A DNA stretch of 64,000 bases from JBBSOK01 sp965219125 (GCA_965219125.1 CBDCMO010000001.1:382533-446532); one strand, 5' to 3'; shown: positions 31,733 to 41,130, counted from the stretch's first letter. The notes: generated by a model from the letters alone, not told the origin. A program made the numbers and translations.

Positions 31733-32551
31733 ATGACTACTGAAAACTTAATAGTACAAATTAAGAAAAAACAATCTTTCTTGTGCATAGGTTTGGATGT
31801 TGATTTAGAAAAAATTCCAAAGCATCTTTTAGTTGAAGAAGATCCCATTTTTGCCTTTAACAAAGCAATTATAGATGCTACCAATCAATTCGCCGTTTCT
31901 TATAAACCGAATACTGCTTTTTATGAAGCTTATGGATTAAAAGGTTGGCAAGCACTTGAAAAAACCATACAATATTTAAACTCTAATTACCCCGAAATTT
32001 TTACAATTGCAGATGCAAAAAGGGGCGATATTGGCAACACTTCTTCACGGTATGCCAAAGCATTTTTTGAGGATTTAGGTTTTGACAGTATTACCGTTGC
32101 ACCTTATATGGGAAAGGATTCAATTGAACCTTTTTTAGAATTTACTGATAAGCATACAATTTTATTAGCTCTTACAAGTAATGAAGGCGCTTTTGATTTT
32201 CAAATTCGAATTACTGGAGATACTGACTTATATAAAAAAGTACTTCAGATATCTAAAACTTGGAAAAATGCTGAAAACTTAATGTACGTGGTTGGAGCAA
32301 CCAAGGCTGAATATTTCTCGAAAATCCGTAAAATAATTCCGGATAATTTTCTGTTGGTTCCGGGCATTGGAGCGCAAGGTGGAAATTTGGAAGACGTTTG
32401 TAAATATGGTTTAAACAATACTGTTGGTCTTTTAGTAAACTCTTCCCGCGGAATTATTTATGCATCAAATGATGCAGATTATGGGCAAGCCGCTGCAAAT
32501 GAAGCTAAAAAATTACAATTGCAAATGAAGTCTATATTAGATGCAATGTAA
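31733..32551 (+). CDS. pyrF: Orotidine 5'-phosphate decarboxylase, type 2
   Basis: 272 residues, the length of the type 2 family. Motifs: LCIGLDVDLEKIP at the N-terminus, the catalytic DAKRGDIGNTSSRYA, VAPYMGKDSIEPF and VPGIGAQGGN, ending in NSSRGIIYAS. It makes UMP from OMP in pyrimidine synthesis. The last 11 bp overlap the next gene, implying coupled translation. Confidence 0.97.
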   Translation: MTTENLIVQIKKKQSFLCIGLDVDLEKIPKHLLVEEDPIFAFNKAIIDATNQFAVSYKPNTAFYEAYGLKGWQALEKTIQYLNSNYPEIFTIADAKRGDIGNTSSRYAKAFFEDLGFDSITVAPYMGKDSIEPFLEFTDKHTILLALTSNEGAFDFQIRITGDTDLYKKVLQISKTWKNAENLMYVVGATKAEYFSKIRKIIPDNFLLVPGIGAQGGNLEDVCKYGLNNTVGLLVNSSRGIIYASNDADYGQAAANEAKKLQLQMKSILDAM

Positions 32552-33329
32552 AGATCAACTCGGCAGAATGCTATCATTTTCAAAAACACCAACGCGAATT
32601 ATATCATTGGTACCTTCACAAACCGAACTTTTGGTAGATTTAGGTTTGCAAGAAAGCTTGGTTGGAGTAACAAAATTTTGTGTTCATCCAAAAAATATTC
32701 GCAAGCAAGTTGAAGTTGTTGGCGGAACGAAACAGGTAAGTTTTGAAAAGATAAAATCATTATATCCAGATGTTATAATCTGTAATAAAGAGGAAAACAC
32801 GCTCGAAATTGTTTCAACAGTAGAAAAAATTGCACCAGTTTATGTAAGTGATATTTCAACTATTGAAGAAAGCTTACAAATGATTTCAATAATTGGAACT
32901 ATTTTTTCTGTTGAAGAAAAAGCTTTAGACATCGTCAAAAGTATAGAGAAAAAGGTAAACCAATTCAAAAGCTTTTCGGCAAAATTAAAAACCAAGAAAG
33001 TTATCTATCTTATTTGGAAAGAACCTTTAATGGCTGCAGGCACAGAAGTTTTTATAAATTGTATGCTGAAATTGAATAAGTGGGAAAATATTCTTCAACA
33101 AAATATTCAAATTGAAAATTATAAAAGATATCCAATAATTGATGAAAATTTTTTAGCAGAAGCTGATGTTATATTGCTATCTTCTGAACCATTTCCGTTT
33201 AAAAAGGAATTTCAAAAAAAAATAATTGATAAATTTGGAAAGGACGTTTTAATGGTTGACGGAGAATATTTTAGTTGGTATGGAAGCAGAATGATAAAAG
33301 CTTTCGATTATTTTAAAACTTTGCATTAA
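32541..33329 (+). CDS. BtuF/FhuD-like helical-backbone metal-binding protein lacking a signal peptide
   Basis: 262 residues. Family features: TPTRIISLVPSQTELLVDLG, LVGVTKFCVHP, VVGGTKQVSFEKIKSLYPDVIIC and, near the end, DVILLSSEPFPF and WYGSRMIKAFDYF. These match class III ABC substrate-binding proteins for cobalamin, heme or siderophores. The protein begins MQCKDQLGRML with no hydrophobic leader or lipobox, so as encoded it would stay in the cytoplasm. No ABC permease or ATPase is adjacent. It overlaps pyrF by 11 bp. Cofactor handling related to icmF is possible but unproven. Confidence 0.82.
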   Translation: MQCKDQLGRMLSFSKTPTRIISLVPSQTELLVDLGLQESLVGVTKFCVHPKNIRKQVEVVGGTKQVSFEKIKSLYPDVIICNKEENTLEIVSTVEKIAPVYVSDISTIEESLQMISIIGTIFSVEEKALDIVKSIEKKVNQFKSFSAKLKTKKVIYLIWKEPLMAAGTEVFINCMLKLNKWENILQQNIQIENYKRYPIIDENFLAEADVILLSSEPFPFKKEFQKKIIDKFGKDVLMVDGEYFSWYGSRMIKAFDYFKTLH

Positions 33330-33344
33330 TTGATATGTACAGTT

Positions 33345-33518
33345 TCAAGCCAGCAATTCTAAATAATTTATTTCAGAATAAATTTTAGTTGCTTCATTTT
33401 GAAATTTCTCACATTTTTCCAAATCAGTTAAAGCTGTTTTATAGCTTTTCTTCATTAAATAGCAGTAACGCTCTTTCAAAACTTCTAACCTGCTTTTCTT
33501 TTGAAATATTTCTAACAT
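33345..33518 (-). CDS. Lacal_2735-type small protein
   Basis: 57 residues from ATG 33518; two earlier in-frame Mets exist but the family starts M-x-x-(I/L)F-x-KK. MLEIFQKKSRLEVLKERYCYLMKKSY (split here: MLEIFQKKSRLE, LKERYCYLMKKSY) and a C-terminal helix with SEINYLE resemble the short, charged, two-helix proteins named Lacal_2735 family in flavobacteria. Function unknown. It is a stand-alone gene between convergent and divergent neighbours. Confidence 0.6.
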   Translation of the reverse strand: MLEIFQKKSRLEVLKERYCYLMKKSYKTALTDLEKCEKFQNEATKIYSEINYLELLA

Positions 33519-33640
33519 CATATTTGCTTTCACTTATAGCTACAAAGATAAAAGTGAGTTTTGCAAAATTGTGCAAACCTAAGGTTAACTTTAACCTAAA
33601 AAAAGTCTAAAATATAGTCTTTTTGTTAAAAAGCTAACAT

Positions 33641-34357
33641 CTATCTATCTTGAAGAGCAAAAACTTGTTTAAGCAATGGTGTGGTTCTTGAGGAAATTTT
33701 GTTTCTAATTTCACCTTCCTCAACCGCAATCATTTTAAAAACGCCATTAAGAGCTTGGTTGGTTACATAATCTGTAAGATCTGAATTTACTTTAGTAACA
33801 AAGGGAACCGCATTATATTTAGTTATAATATTGCTCCAAATTTGATCCGCGCCAACTTTATTAAAAGAGTTTTTAATAACCGGGTTAAATTTTGAATAAA
33901 GTTCAGTAGTCGTTTTTTGTTTTAAATATTGTGTGGCTGCATTATTACTTCCCAAAAGAATATTTGAAGCATCCGCAAAACTTATTTGTTTTACTGCATT
34001 TACAAAAATTGGTGTCGCTTGCTTCGTTGCATCTTCAGCAGCGCGATTTAATACTTTTAAACCTTCATCTGCCAAACTGCTTAAACCAATATCGCGTAAA
34101 GTTTTGTCAACCTTTTGCAATTCTGCGGGTAATAATATTTTGACCAATTCATTTTTATAAAAACCATCCTGTTGTGTAAGCTTGCTCACTTGTTTGTCTA
34201 TTCCAAAATCCAAAGCTTGTTTCAAACCACTGGCAATAGTTGTTTGGTCCATTCCAATTGTTCCATTGGTTGGTAGTTGGCTTACTACTTGTTGCAATTC
34301 AGTACAAGAGGTTAGAGATAATGATAATAGCAGAACAAATATGGTTTTCTTATACAT
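33641..34357 (-). CDS. DUF4197 lipoprotein
   Basis: 238 residues with a lipoprotein signal (SLTSC, Cys18). The rest is mostly helical: ASGLKQALDFGIDKQVSKL, KILLPAELQKVDKTLRDIGL, FADASNILLGSNNAATQYL and DYVTNQALNGVFKMIAVEE. This is the DUF4197 family, common as a solitary envelope lipoprotein; its role is unknown. It is monocistronic and upstream of the T9SS gene on the same strand. Confidence 0.88.
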   Translation of the reverse strand: MYKKTIFVLLLSLSLTSCTELQQVVSQLPTNGTIGMDQTTIASGLKQALDFGIDKQVSKLTQQDGFYKNELVKILLPAELQKVDKTLRDIGLSSLADEGLKVLNRAAEDATKQATPIFVNAVKQISFADASNILLGSNNAATQYLKQKTTTELYSKFNPVIKNSFNKVGADQIWSNIITKYNAVPFVTKVNSDLTDYVTNQALNGVFKMIAVEEGEIRNKISSRTTPLLKQVFALQDR

Positions 34358-34509
34358 ATTTTATAATTATTAAAGAGTTTCTTAAGTCTATTAGTTTAAA
34401 GTCGATGAGTTGAGTAGTTTAGAATTATATGGGGTTATGATTTATATAATAAAAATTTTATAATTATTTGTCTCAAATCTCCTATTTAAAATCTGCACGG
34501 TAAAAATAA

Positions 34510-34539
34510 AAAAGACCCTTCAAATTTGAAGGGTCTTTT
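34510..34539. terminator. Perfect palindrome terminator after the T9SS gene
   Basis: AAAAGACCCTTCAAA / TTTGAAGGGTCTTTT, 15-bp arms without a loop, A-run and T-run at the ends, so it can work in both directions. Confidence 0.85.
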
Positions 34540-34565
34540 CCAAAAGTTTGTATAAACTAATTAGC

Positions 34566-35504
34566 TTATTTTAAAACTTTAATAGTTTGAGTAGATCCGT
34601 TTCCAGAAATTTTAACTAGATAAGCACCAGCAGCAAGACCTGAAGTGTTAATTGCTGGGGAAATAGAATTTGGATTTGCAGTTAAAACAACTTTTCCAAG
34701 AATATCGTAAACAACTACAGTATCAACAGAAACTTTAGAGTTAATGTTTAAAACATCTTTTACTGGGTTAGGGAAAACGCTGAATGTATCAGTTGCAAAA
34801 TCATTTGATCCAAGAATAATTCCTTGTTGAAAAATTATGTCATCTACATAATAAGTATTGTTTACATCACTTGCAAAAAAATCAAGACCGCCAAATTGAG
34901 TAGCGAATGGTTGAGTACCCGCCGCTGGTTGCCATGCAACAACTGGAACTTCGGTATCAGCAACATTTAATTGATAAGTTTGATTATCGGTATCGCAAAC
35001 AATATTCACCTTAAACCATTCATCGTGAGGAAATTGGAAAAGGCCTGTGGCATTTGCGTTAGCATCTTCACCAACACCTGGGTTACCATTAAGTGCATTG
35101 AAAGTGATATTACCAGACATAAATTCAGTATTATCATTTGCGCTTGGATCAACACTACCTTGAATGTTAAAGTATCCAGAATTTCCACTTGGTATATACA
35201 TCATCCATTGTAAAGACCAAATCCCAGAACCAACTGGTGCAACACCTTCTAAATTTAGGACACAATCTTGTGGACCAGAACCATCTGCTGACCCTTCTCT
35301 AATAACTCCAGATTGAGATCCAGAAAAAGCTTGTTCCGAAGTAACTATGATTTTCTTTGAGTCATCATCGCTAGCATCCCAAGTTGTCCAAATATCTGTA
35401 AAAAGAGGTCCTTGAGAGTATGATTCCATATCATCTGTAAACTGAGCAGAAGCACTCGTGCCTATTGCACAAAATACTATCGCCATTAAGTAAATTTTTT
35501 TCAT
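34566..35504 (-). CDS. T9SS-exported protein with type A sorting domain
   Basis: 312 residues from ATG 35504, with signal peptide ending SASAQ. The middle part (about 25-220) is a jelly-roll-like region rich in aromatic residues (FTDDMESYSQG, DIWTTWDASDDD, GIWSLQWMMYIPSG, YYVDDIIFQQG), of the type seen in concanavalin-A-like lectin or glucanase domains, but without a recognisable catalytic motif. The C-terminal 75 residues are the sorting domain (FSVFPNPVKDVLNI, VVVYDILGKVV, LAAGAYLVKISG), which directs export through the type IX system. Substrate unknown. Confidence 0.88.
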   Translation of the reverse strand: MKKIYLMAIVFCAIGTSASAQFTDDMESYSQGPLFTDIWTTWDASDDDSKKIIVTSEQAFSGSQSGVIREGSADGSGPQDCVLNLEGVAPVGSGIWSLQWMMYIPSGNSGYFNIQGSVDPSANDNTEFMSGNITFNALNGNPGVGEDANANATGLFQFPHDEWFKVNIVCDTDNQTYQLNVADTEVPVVAWQPAAGTQPFATQFGGLDFFASDVNNTYYVDDIIFQQGIILGSNDFATDTFSVFPNPVKDVLNINSKVSVDTVVVYDILGKVVLTANPNSISPAINTSGLAAGAYLVKISGNGSTQTIKVLK

Positions 35505-35628
35505 AATGTTAAATTTTAGTTTGTTTATAATAGTAGGCAATATACAAAATTTAAGACAAATTGCAAATATATTTCATTTTATTTTCGAGGTTAATAGCAA
35601 TACCAATGCGAGTTCCAATCGCTTTTAC

Positions 35629-35636
35629 TAAATTTG
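35629..35636 (+). promoter_or_regulatory. TAnnTTTG -7 box of icmF
   Basis: TAAATTTG, 25 bp upstream of the ATG. Confidence 0.65.
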
Positions 35637-35660
35637 TAATCCACAATTTATAAAACAAAA

Positions 35661-38600
35661 ATGCAACAAGCACTTCCTTATAAACCAAAACATAAAATTA
35701 GAATTGTAACAGCAGCCTCATTGTTTGATGGTCACGACGCCGCAATAAACATTATGCGGCGTATAATACAGGCAACCGGTGTAGAGGTTATTCATTTAGG
35801 CCACGACCGTAGCGTAGAGGAAGTTGTAACTACAGCAATACAGGAAGATGCAAATGCAATCGCTTTAACGTCCTATCAAGGTGGCCATAACGAGTATTTT
35901 AAATATATGCACGATCTTTTAAAAGAGCGTGGCGCTGGCCATATAAAAATTTTTGGCGGCGGTGGCGGCGTAATTCTTCCTTCAGAAATAAAGGATTTAA
36001 TGGATTATGGAATTACCCGAATTTATGCCCCAGACGATGGCAGGGAATTGGGTTTACAAGGAATGATTAATGATTTAATTGAAAAATCCGACTACGCAAT
36101 CGGCGATTCTTTAAACGGAGAAGTAAAAAAACTTGCCGATAAAAATAATGCAGCTATTGCAAGACTTATTTCAGCTGCTGAAAATTATCCGGAAGTTGCC
36201 AAAGAAAGCTTAGATGAAATTCACGAAACTAATAAATCAGTTAAAACGCCAGTTTTAGGAATTACTGGAACTGGTGGTGCTGGGAAATCTTCACTTGTTG
36301 ATGAATTAGTCCGACGGTTTTTAATAGATTTTCCGAAGAAAACCTTGGGAATTATTTCGGTAGATCCTTCAAAAAGAAAAACGGGCGGCGCTTTGCTCGG
36401 TGATCGAATACGAATGAATGCTATCAACAATTCGCGAGTTTATATGCGTAGTTTGGCTACAAGACAAAGCAATCTTGCACTTTCAAAGCACGTACAAGAA
36501 GCGATTGAAGTTTTAAAAGCTGCAAAATTTGACCTTATAATTCTTGAAACTTCAGGAATAGGGCAGAGCGACACAGAAATTTTGGAACACAGCGATATTT
36601 CATTATATGTTATGACGCCAGAATTTGGTGCGGCTACACAATTGGAAAAAATTGATATGTTGGATTTTGCCGATCTTGTTGCAATCAATAAATTCGATAA
36701 ACGCGGAAGTCTCGATGCTTTGCGCGACGTTAAAAAACAATACGTGCGCAATCATCAATTATGGGAAGCGAAGGATAACGAGTTACCAGTTTATGGTACA
36801 ATCGCATCTCAATTTAACGATCCAGGAATGAATACGCTTTATTCCGCAATAATGGATAAGTTGGTTGAAAAAACTGAAACAGACCTAAAAAGCACCTACG
36901 CAGTTACAGATGAAATGTCTGAAAAAATATTCGTAATTCCGCCGTCTAGAACACGTTACCTCTCAGAAATTGCTGAAAATAATCGCGCTTACGATAAAAA
37001 AGCGACCGAACAATCTGAAGTTGCCCAAAATCTCTTCGGAATTTATAAAACCATTTCTTCAATCATTGGGAAAAATCCAACGCTAGATAAAGCTGGAATT
37101 GACTCTGATAGCTTGAAAACTTCTGAAAGTAATTCAACTGACAATAAAGATTTTATAAAACTACTTCTTGCGCATTTTGACAGAGAAAAACTAAACTTAG
37201 ACCCATATAATTGGGAAGTAATTTTAGGTTGGGACGAAAAAGTAAATAGATATAAAAATCCGATTTACACCTTTAAAGTTCGTGACAAAGAAATTAAAAT
37301 AGAAACACATACGGAGTCTCTTTCACATTCTCAAATTCCTAAAGTTTCGCTGCCAAAATATACAGCTTGGGGCGATATTTTAAAATGGGTTTTACAGGAA
37401 AATGTACCGGGCGAGTTTCCGTTTACTGCGGGATTGTATCCATTTAAAAGAACAGGCGAAGATCCTGCAAGAATGTTTGCAGGCGAAGGCGGCCCCGAAC
37501 GTACCAACCGCCGTTTTCATTATGTAAGTGCTGGTTTGCCTGCCAAAAGGCTTTCAACCGCTTTTGATAGTGTAACATTGTATGGTAACGACCCAGATTT
37601 AAGGCCAGATATTTATGGTAAAATTGGTAACGCCGGCGTTTCAATCTGCTGTTTGGACGATGCCAAGAAATTATATTCAGGCTTCGATTTAAGTGCGCCT
37701 TTAACTTCGGTTAGTATGACTATTAACGGTCCAGCGCCAATGTTGCTCGGCTTTTTTATGAATGCGGCGATTGACCAAAATTGTGAAAAATATATCAAGG
37801 AAAACGAAATCGAAAATGAAATCGAAAAACGTATAGCTGAAATTTACAAAGCGAAAAAAATTGCTGTTCCAACTTATAATGGCGAATTGCCTGAAAGTAA
37901 TAACGGTTTAGGTTTGATGCTTTTAGGCGTTACAGGCGATCAAGTTTTACCGAAAGACGTTTACGAAAAGATAAAAATTGAAACGTTACAACAAGTTCGT
38001 GGCACCGTTCAAGCTGATATTTTAAAGGAAGACCAAGCGCAAAATACCTGTATTTTTTCCACCGAATTTGCCCTGCGTTTAATGGGCGATGTTCAGCAAT
38101 ATTTCATTGAGCAAAAAGTTCGCAATTTTTATTCCGTTTCCATAAGTGGTTATCATATTGCAGAAGCTGGCGCGAACCCAATTTCACAACTTGCATTTAC
38201 ATTATCAAACGGTTTTACGTATGTTGAATATTACCTTTCCCGCGGAATGGACATCAACAAATTTGGCCCGAACCTTTCTTTCTTTTTCAGCAATGGAATT
38301 GATCCGGAATATTCAGTTATTGGTAGAGTTGCCCGAAAAATTTGGTCTAAAGCAATGAAGGATAAATACGGCGCAAACGACAGAGCGCAGATGTTGAAAT
38401 ATCATATTCAAACTTCCGGCAGATCGTTGCACGCTCAGGAAATTGACTTCAACGATATTCGAACTACTTTACAAGCACTTTATGCAATTTATGATAACTG
38501 TAACTCGTTGCATACCAATGCGTATGACGAAGCAATTACAACCCCAACAGAAGAAAGTGTGCGTCGTGCAATGGCAATTCAGCTTATAATTAATAAAGAA

Positions 38601-39098
38601 TTAGGCCTAGCAAAAAATGAAAACCCAATACAAGGTTCTTTTATAATTGAAGAATTAACTGATTTGGTTGAAGAAGCTGTATTGAAAGAATTTGACAGCA
38701 TCACGGAACGTGGCGGCGTTTTGGGCGCGATGGAAACTATGTACCAACGTAGTAAAATACAAGAAGAAAGTTTGTATTATGAAACTTTGAAGCACAACGG
38801 CGAATTTCCAATTATAGGTGTAAACACATTTTTAAGCAGCAAAGGTTCGCCAACTGTTTTACCTGCCGAAGTTATTAGAGCAACCGAAGAAGAAAAACAA
38901 GCACAGATTGAAACCTTAAAAAATCTTCATAAAATGTATGGTGAAGAAGCGAAAAAATCCTTAAAAACAGTTCAAAAAGCAGCAGTTGAAAATGAAAACA
39001 TTTTTGAACTTTTAATGGAAGCAACAAAAGTTTGCAGTTTGGGCGATATTACAAGTTCGCTTTTTGAAGTTGGAGGACAATATAGGCGAAACATGTGA
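35661..39098 (+). CDS. icmF: Fused isobutyryl-CoA mutase / G-protein chaperone
   Basis: 1145 residues. Residues 12-150 form the B12-binding domain (AASLFDGHDAAINIMRRI, the His ligand in DGH; SYQGGH; FGGGGG). Residues about 190-470 are the MeaB-like GTPase: P-loop GTGGAGKSS near 203-211, and NKFDKRG near 341. Residues about 550-1145 are the mutase barrel (PFKRTGEDPARMFAGEGGPE, SISGYHIAEAGANP, QTSGRSLHAQEIDFND). This order (B12 domain, GTPase, substrate domain) is that of IcmF, which interconverts isobutyryl-CoA and n-butyryl-CoA with adenosylcobalamin and repairs its own cofactor site. A cobalamin adenosyltransferase is encoded at 56.0-56.6 kb. Confidence 0.94.
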   Translation: MQQALPYKPKHKIRIVTAASLFDGHDAAINIMRRIIQATGVEVIHLGHDRSVEEVVTTAIQEDANAIALTSYQGGHNEYFKYMHDLLKERGAGHIKIFGGGGGVILPSEIKDLMDYGITRIYAPDDGRELGLQGMINDLIEKSDYAIGDSLNGEVKKLADKNNAAIARLISAAENYPEVAKESLDEIHETNKSVKTPVLGITGTGGAGKSSLVDELVRRFLIDFPKKTLGIISVDPSKRKTGGALLGDRIRMNAINNSRVYMRSLATRQSNLALSKHVQEAIEVLKAAKFDLIILETSGIGQSDTEILEHSDISLYVMTPEFGAATQLEKIDMLDFADLVAINKFDKRGSLDALRDVKKQYVRNHQLWEAKDNELPVYGTIASQFNDPGMNTLYSAIMDKLVEKTETDLKSTYAVTDEMSEKIFVIPPSRTRYLSEIAENNRAYDKKATEQSEVAQNLFGIYKTISSIIGKNPTLDKAGIDSDSLKTSESNSTDNKDFIKLLLAHFDREKLNLDPYNWEVILGWDEKVNRYKNPIYTFKVRDKEIKIETHTESLSHSQIPKVSLPKYTAWGDILKWVLQENVPGEFPFTAGLYPFKRTGEDPARMFAGEGGPERTNRRFHYVSAGLPAKRLSTAFDSVTLYGNDPDLRPDIYGKIGNAGVSICCLDDAKKLYSGFDLSAPLTSVSMTINGPAPMLLGFFMNAAIDQNCEKYIKENEIENEIEKRIAEIYKAKKIAVPTYNGELPESNNGLGLMLLGVTGDQVLPKDVYEKIKIETLQQVRGTVQADILKEDQAQNTCIFSTEFALRLMGDVQQYFIEQKVRNFYSVSISGYHIAEAGANPISQLAFTLSNGFTYVEYYLSRGMDINKFGPNLSFFFSNGIDPEYSVIGRVARKIWSKAMKDKYGANDRAQMLKYHIQTSGRSLHAQEIDFNDIRTTLQALYAIYDNCNSLHTNAYDEAITTPTEESVRRAMAIQLIINKELGLAKNENPIQGSFIIEELTDLVEEAVLKEFDSITERGGVLGAMETMYQRSKIQEESLYYETLKHNGEFPIIGVNTFLSSKGSPTVLPAEVIRATEEEKQAQIETLKNLHKMYGEEAKKSLKTVQKAAVENENIFELLMEATKVCSLGDITSSLFEVGGQYRRNM

Positions 39099-39412
39099 TT
39101 TTTGGTATTTCGTTTTAGACTAATTTCAATTTTAAAAATTGGAAGTTTGAAAAGTCGCAGTTTGCAGTCGCAGTTTTCAGTTGTGGTGGATAAAAGTTGA
39201 GAAATAATGTAACACTAAACGTGTCGGAGTGCAGTCGCAGTTGGGCTTCGACTCACGAAGTTTCAGGACAGCCATTTTTGCTTCTTTTGTGTTAATTATA
39301 CTTTTTGAAATTTGCTTCTGCGAAATCTGTGGGAGAAATTTTTTTTTCAGGAATGAAGTTTTACGTCTTATGTCATTTAGCGAAGCGGTTGTAAGTCACA
39401 TTCGTAAAGAAT
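39099..39412. other. Intergenic region with short repeats, no gene
   Basis: It contains three copies of GTCGCAGTT (near 39154, 39165 and 39234); related GTCGCAGTTTGC/TTTTCAGT words occur inverted at 55996-56022. A degraded copy of the GCGAAGCGGT repeat lies at 39363-39397. A 64-codon reading frame here is Phe/Cys-rich and not convincing. Confidence 0.6.
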
Positions 39413-40042
39413 TTAAAAAATAGAATCGTCATCTTCCTCATCATCTTCTTCAAAATCTTCGTCGAAGCCTTCGTTGTCTAAATCGTCTTCGTCGTCACTT
39501 TCAAATTCGTCGTCGTCAAAAAAGTCGAATACTGAAGGGTCAAAAGGTAAATCTTCATCAGGATCTACGTCGTCATAATGTACGCCCGGCGGGTTAAAAA
39601 GTCCCCAACGATCGATAATATAATCCCACGGATCAAATTTTTTAACCCACTCAGCAAAAAGAATTCTAAATTCTTCAACCTCATTTCGTAATAAATCCAG
39701 ATACTCTACGTCTTTAAAACCGTTCATCTGTATTCCGCGGGCATCGGTAAGTAATTCCCGTGCAGCTTTCCTTATAATTGCTGCATTTTCCATTTTAAGG
39801 TCATATAAATCTACACCTTCAGCACCTGCAATTTTTGATGGAATAATCAGCGCGTTTTCGGACATAAAACGGATGTTGGTTTCTATCCAGCTCATACTCA
39901 TTTCGTCGCCATCAAAATCGGTTTTCTGTACTGTTTCCACAATATGATCTACCAATTTTTGAATTTCCAAAGCCTTAATATAGATTGGCACTTTTAGAAA
40001 GTCATCAAATCCTTTTGGGCTGTCGTTTTCGTTGTCAAACAT
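39413..40042 (-). CDS. Conserved helical protein with acidic tail, unknown function
   Basis: 209 residues, no signal peptide. Residues 1-145 look like a helical bundle (KVPIYIKALEIQKLVDHIVE, MSENALIIPSKIAGAEG, AAIIRKAARELLTDARGI, NEVEEFRILFAEWVKKFDPW). The C-terminal 40 residues are almost only Asp/Glu (DDDEFESDDEDDLDNEGF region). The bundle shares the pattern P-(I/L)-Y-x-K-A-x-E-I and the order of helices with the protein encoded 133 bp upstream on the same strand. It may be a small nucleic-acid- or protein-binding bundle, but I cannot assign a role. Confidence 0.7.
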   Translation of the reverse strand: MFDNENDSPKGFDDFLKVPIYIKALEIQKLVDHIVETVQKTDFDGDEMSMSWIETNIRFMSENALIIPSKIAGAEGVDLYDLKMENAAIIRKAARELLTDARGIQMNGFKDVEYLDLLRNEVEEFRILFAEWVKKFDPWDYIIDRWGLFNPPGVHYDDVDPDEDLPFDPSVFDFFDDDEFESDDEDDLDNEGFDEDFEEDDEEDDDSIF

Positions 40043-40175
40043 ATTGTTAGTTTCTACAACTAAAAATAGTATAAATTGTTTAAACTAAATCAACTTTATT
40101 TGAAGGTAAAATGAATTAGAAAATTAAAAAAGGAATTTTTTATATTGAAGTTTAAGTGAAAATTAGAAAAAAATA

Positions 40176-40559
40176 TTAAAGTGTAAGGGTCCAAATACGA
40201 TGCATTTTACTGAATTTTTTCAGCTCTTTACGCAACAATTTAATGAAGTCTTTACCGCTTACATTTGCTTTTTCCAACCTATCGCAATTTTTATGAAGCA
40301 ATGCCGTAAGCCTTTCAACTGAAGCAGCATATTTATATTTTTCTTCTGAAAAAATTTGTCTTTCGGCCCTTAAAATTTCAGGAGCCAAAGAAACTGATTG
40401 TTGCACAATGTCACCAGAAAAATAAATAAAGTCATTTTCTTGCCCATTATTTTGAAGTGACGCTAGATCATAGTTTAAATATGTAGCAATATTTCGAGAA
40501 AGAACGAAAATTTCTTGGGCTTTGCAATAAAGTGGCGATTTTGAAAAACTTGGTGTCAC
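40176..40559 (-). CDS. Helical protein related to the downstream acidic-tail protein
   Basis: 127 residues, no signal peptide. It starts SPLYCKAQEIFVLSRNIATYL, parallel to VPIYIKALEIQKLVDHIVE in the next gene. It then has LAPEILRAERQIFSEEKYKYAASVERL and LLRKELKKFSKMHRIW against LLRNEVEEFRILFAEW, but lacks the acidic tail. The two appear to be diverged tandem paralogues of a four-helix protein. No family name recognised. Confidence 0.6.
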   Translation of the reverse strand: MTPSFSKSPLYCKAQEIFVLSRNIATYLNYDLASLQNNGQENDFIYFSGDIVQQSVSLAPEILRAERQIFSEEKYKYAASVERLTALLHKNCDRLEKANVSGKDFIKLLRKELKKFSKMHRIWTLTL

Positions 40560-40645
40560 AATTTAATGTATAAGATAAATTTTTTAAGACAATCAAAAAT
40601 ACGTTTACATGCGCATCTACTTCTATCTAATTTAAAGTAAATGAC

Positions 40646-40653
40646 TAAATTTG
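40646..40653 (+). promoter_or_regulatory. TAnnTTTG -7 box of the Lrp gene
   Basis: TAAATTTG, 40 bp before the ATG at 40693. Confidence 0.65.
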
Positions 40654-40692
40654 CTTTAACATCTATTTTTTTTCATACAATAAACTTTAAAT

Positions 40693-41130
40693 ATGAGTAT
40701 TGATAAATTAAATTGGAAAATTTTAAAATGTTTGCAAACCAATGCCCGACAGAGCAATGCCGAAATTGGAAGGCAAGTAGGAATCACAAGTCCTGCTGTT
40801 TCGGAACGCATAAAAAAAATGGAAGATGCCGGAATTATTAATGGTTACAAGACATTGGTTTCACCCTTAAATGCCGGTTATCAGCTTAAAGCAATAATAA
40901 CATTACGCGCATTTATGGGAATGCTAAAACCATTTTTGGAAAAAGTGAAAACGTATGATGAGGTCTTAAATTGTTATCGGGTTACGGGAAATGAAAATAT
41001 TGTGCTTGAAGTTGTTCTCAAAAATCAGAAACATCTTGAAAGTTTGATAGACCAATTAATTGTTTATGGGGAAACAAAAACACAGATTGTACTTTCACAT
41101 GTGGTTGAATTTAATGAATTGAAACCATGA
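40693..41130 (+). CDS. Lrp/AsnC-family transcriptional regulator
   Basis: 145 residues. The N-terminal helix-turn-helix reads NWKILKCLQTNARQSNAEIG, then VGITSPAVSERIKKMEDAGII. The C-terminal RAM domain includes GMLKPFLEKVKTYDEV, CYRVTGNENIVLEVV and a terminal TKTQIVLSHVVEF strand. Such proteins respond to amino acids and bind DNA as octamers. The neighbours give no obvious target. Confidence 0.94.
   Translation: MSIDKLNWKILKCLQTNARQSNAEIGRQVGITSPAVSERIKKMEDAGIINGYKTLVSPLNAGYQLKAIITLRAFMGMLKPFLEKVKTYDEVLNCYRVTGNENIVLEVVLKNQKHLESLIDQLIVYGETKTQIVLSHVVEFNELKP

Noticed and set aside
39229..39423. 64-codon frame upstream of the acidic-tail gene
   Set aside because: Cys/Phe-rich, overlaps repeat words and the end of the opposite gene; no sign of coding.
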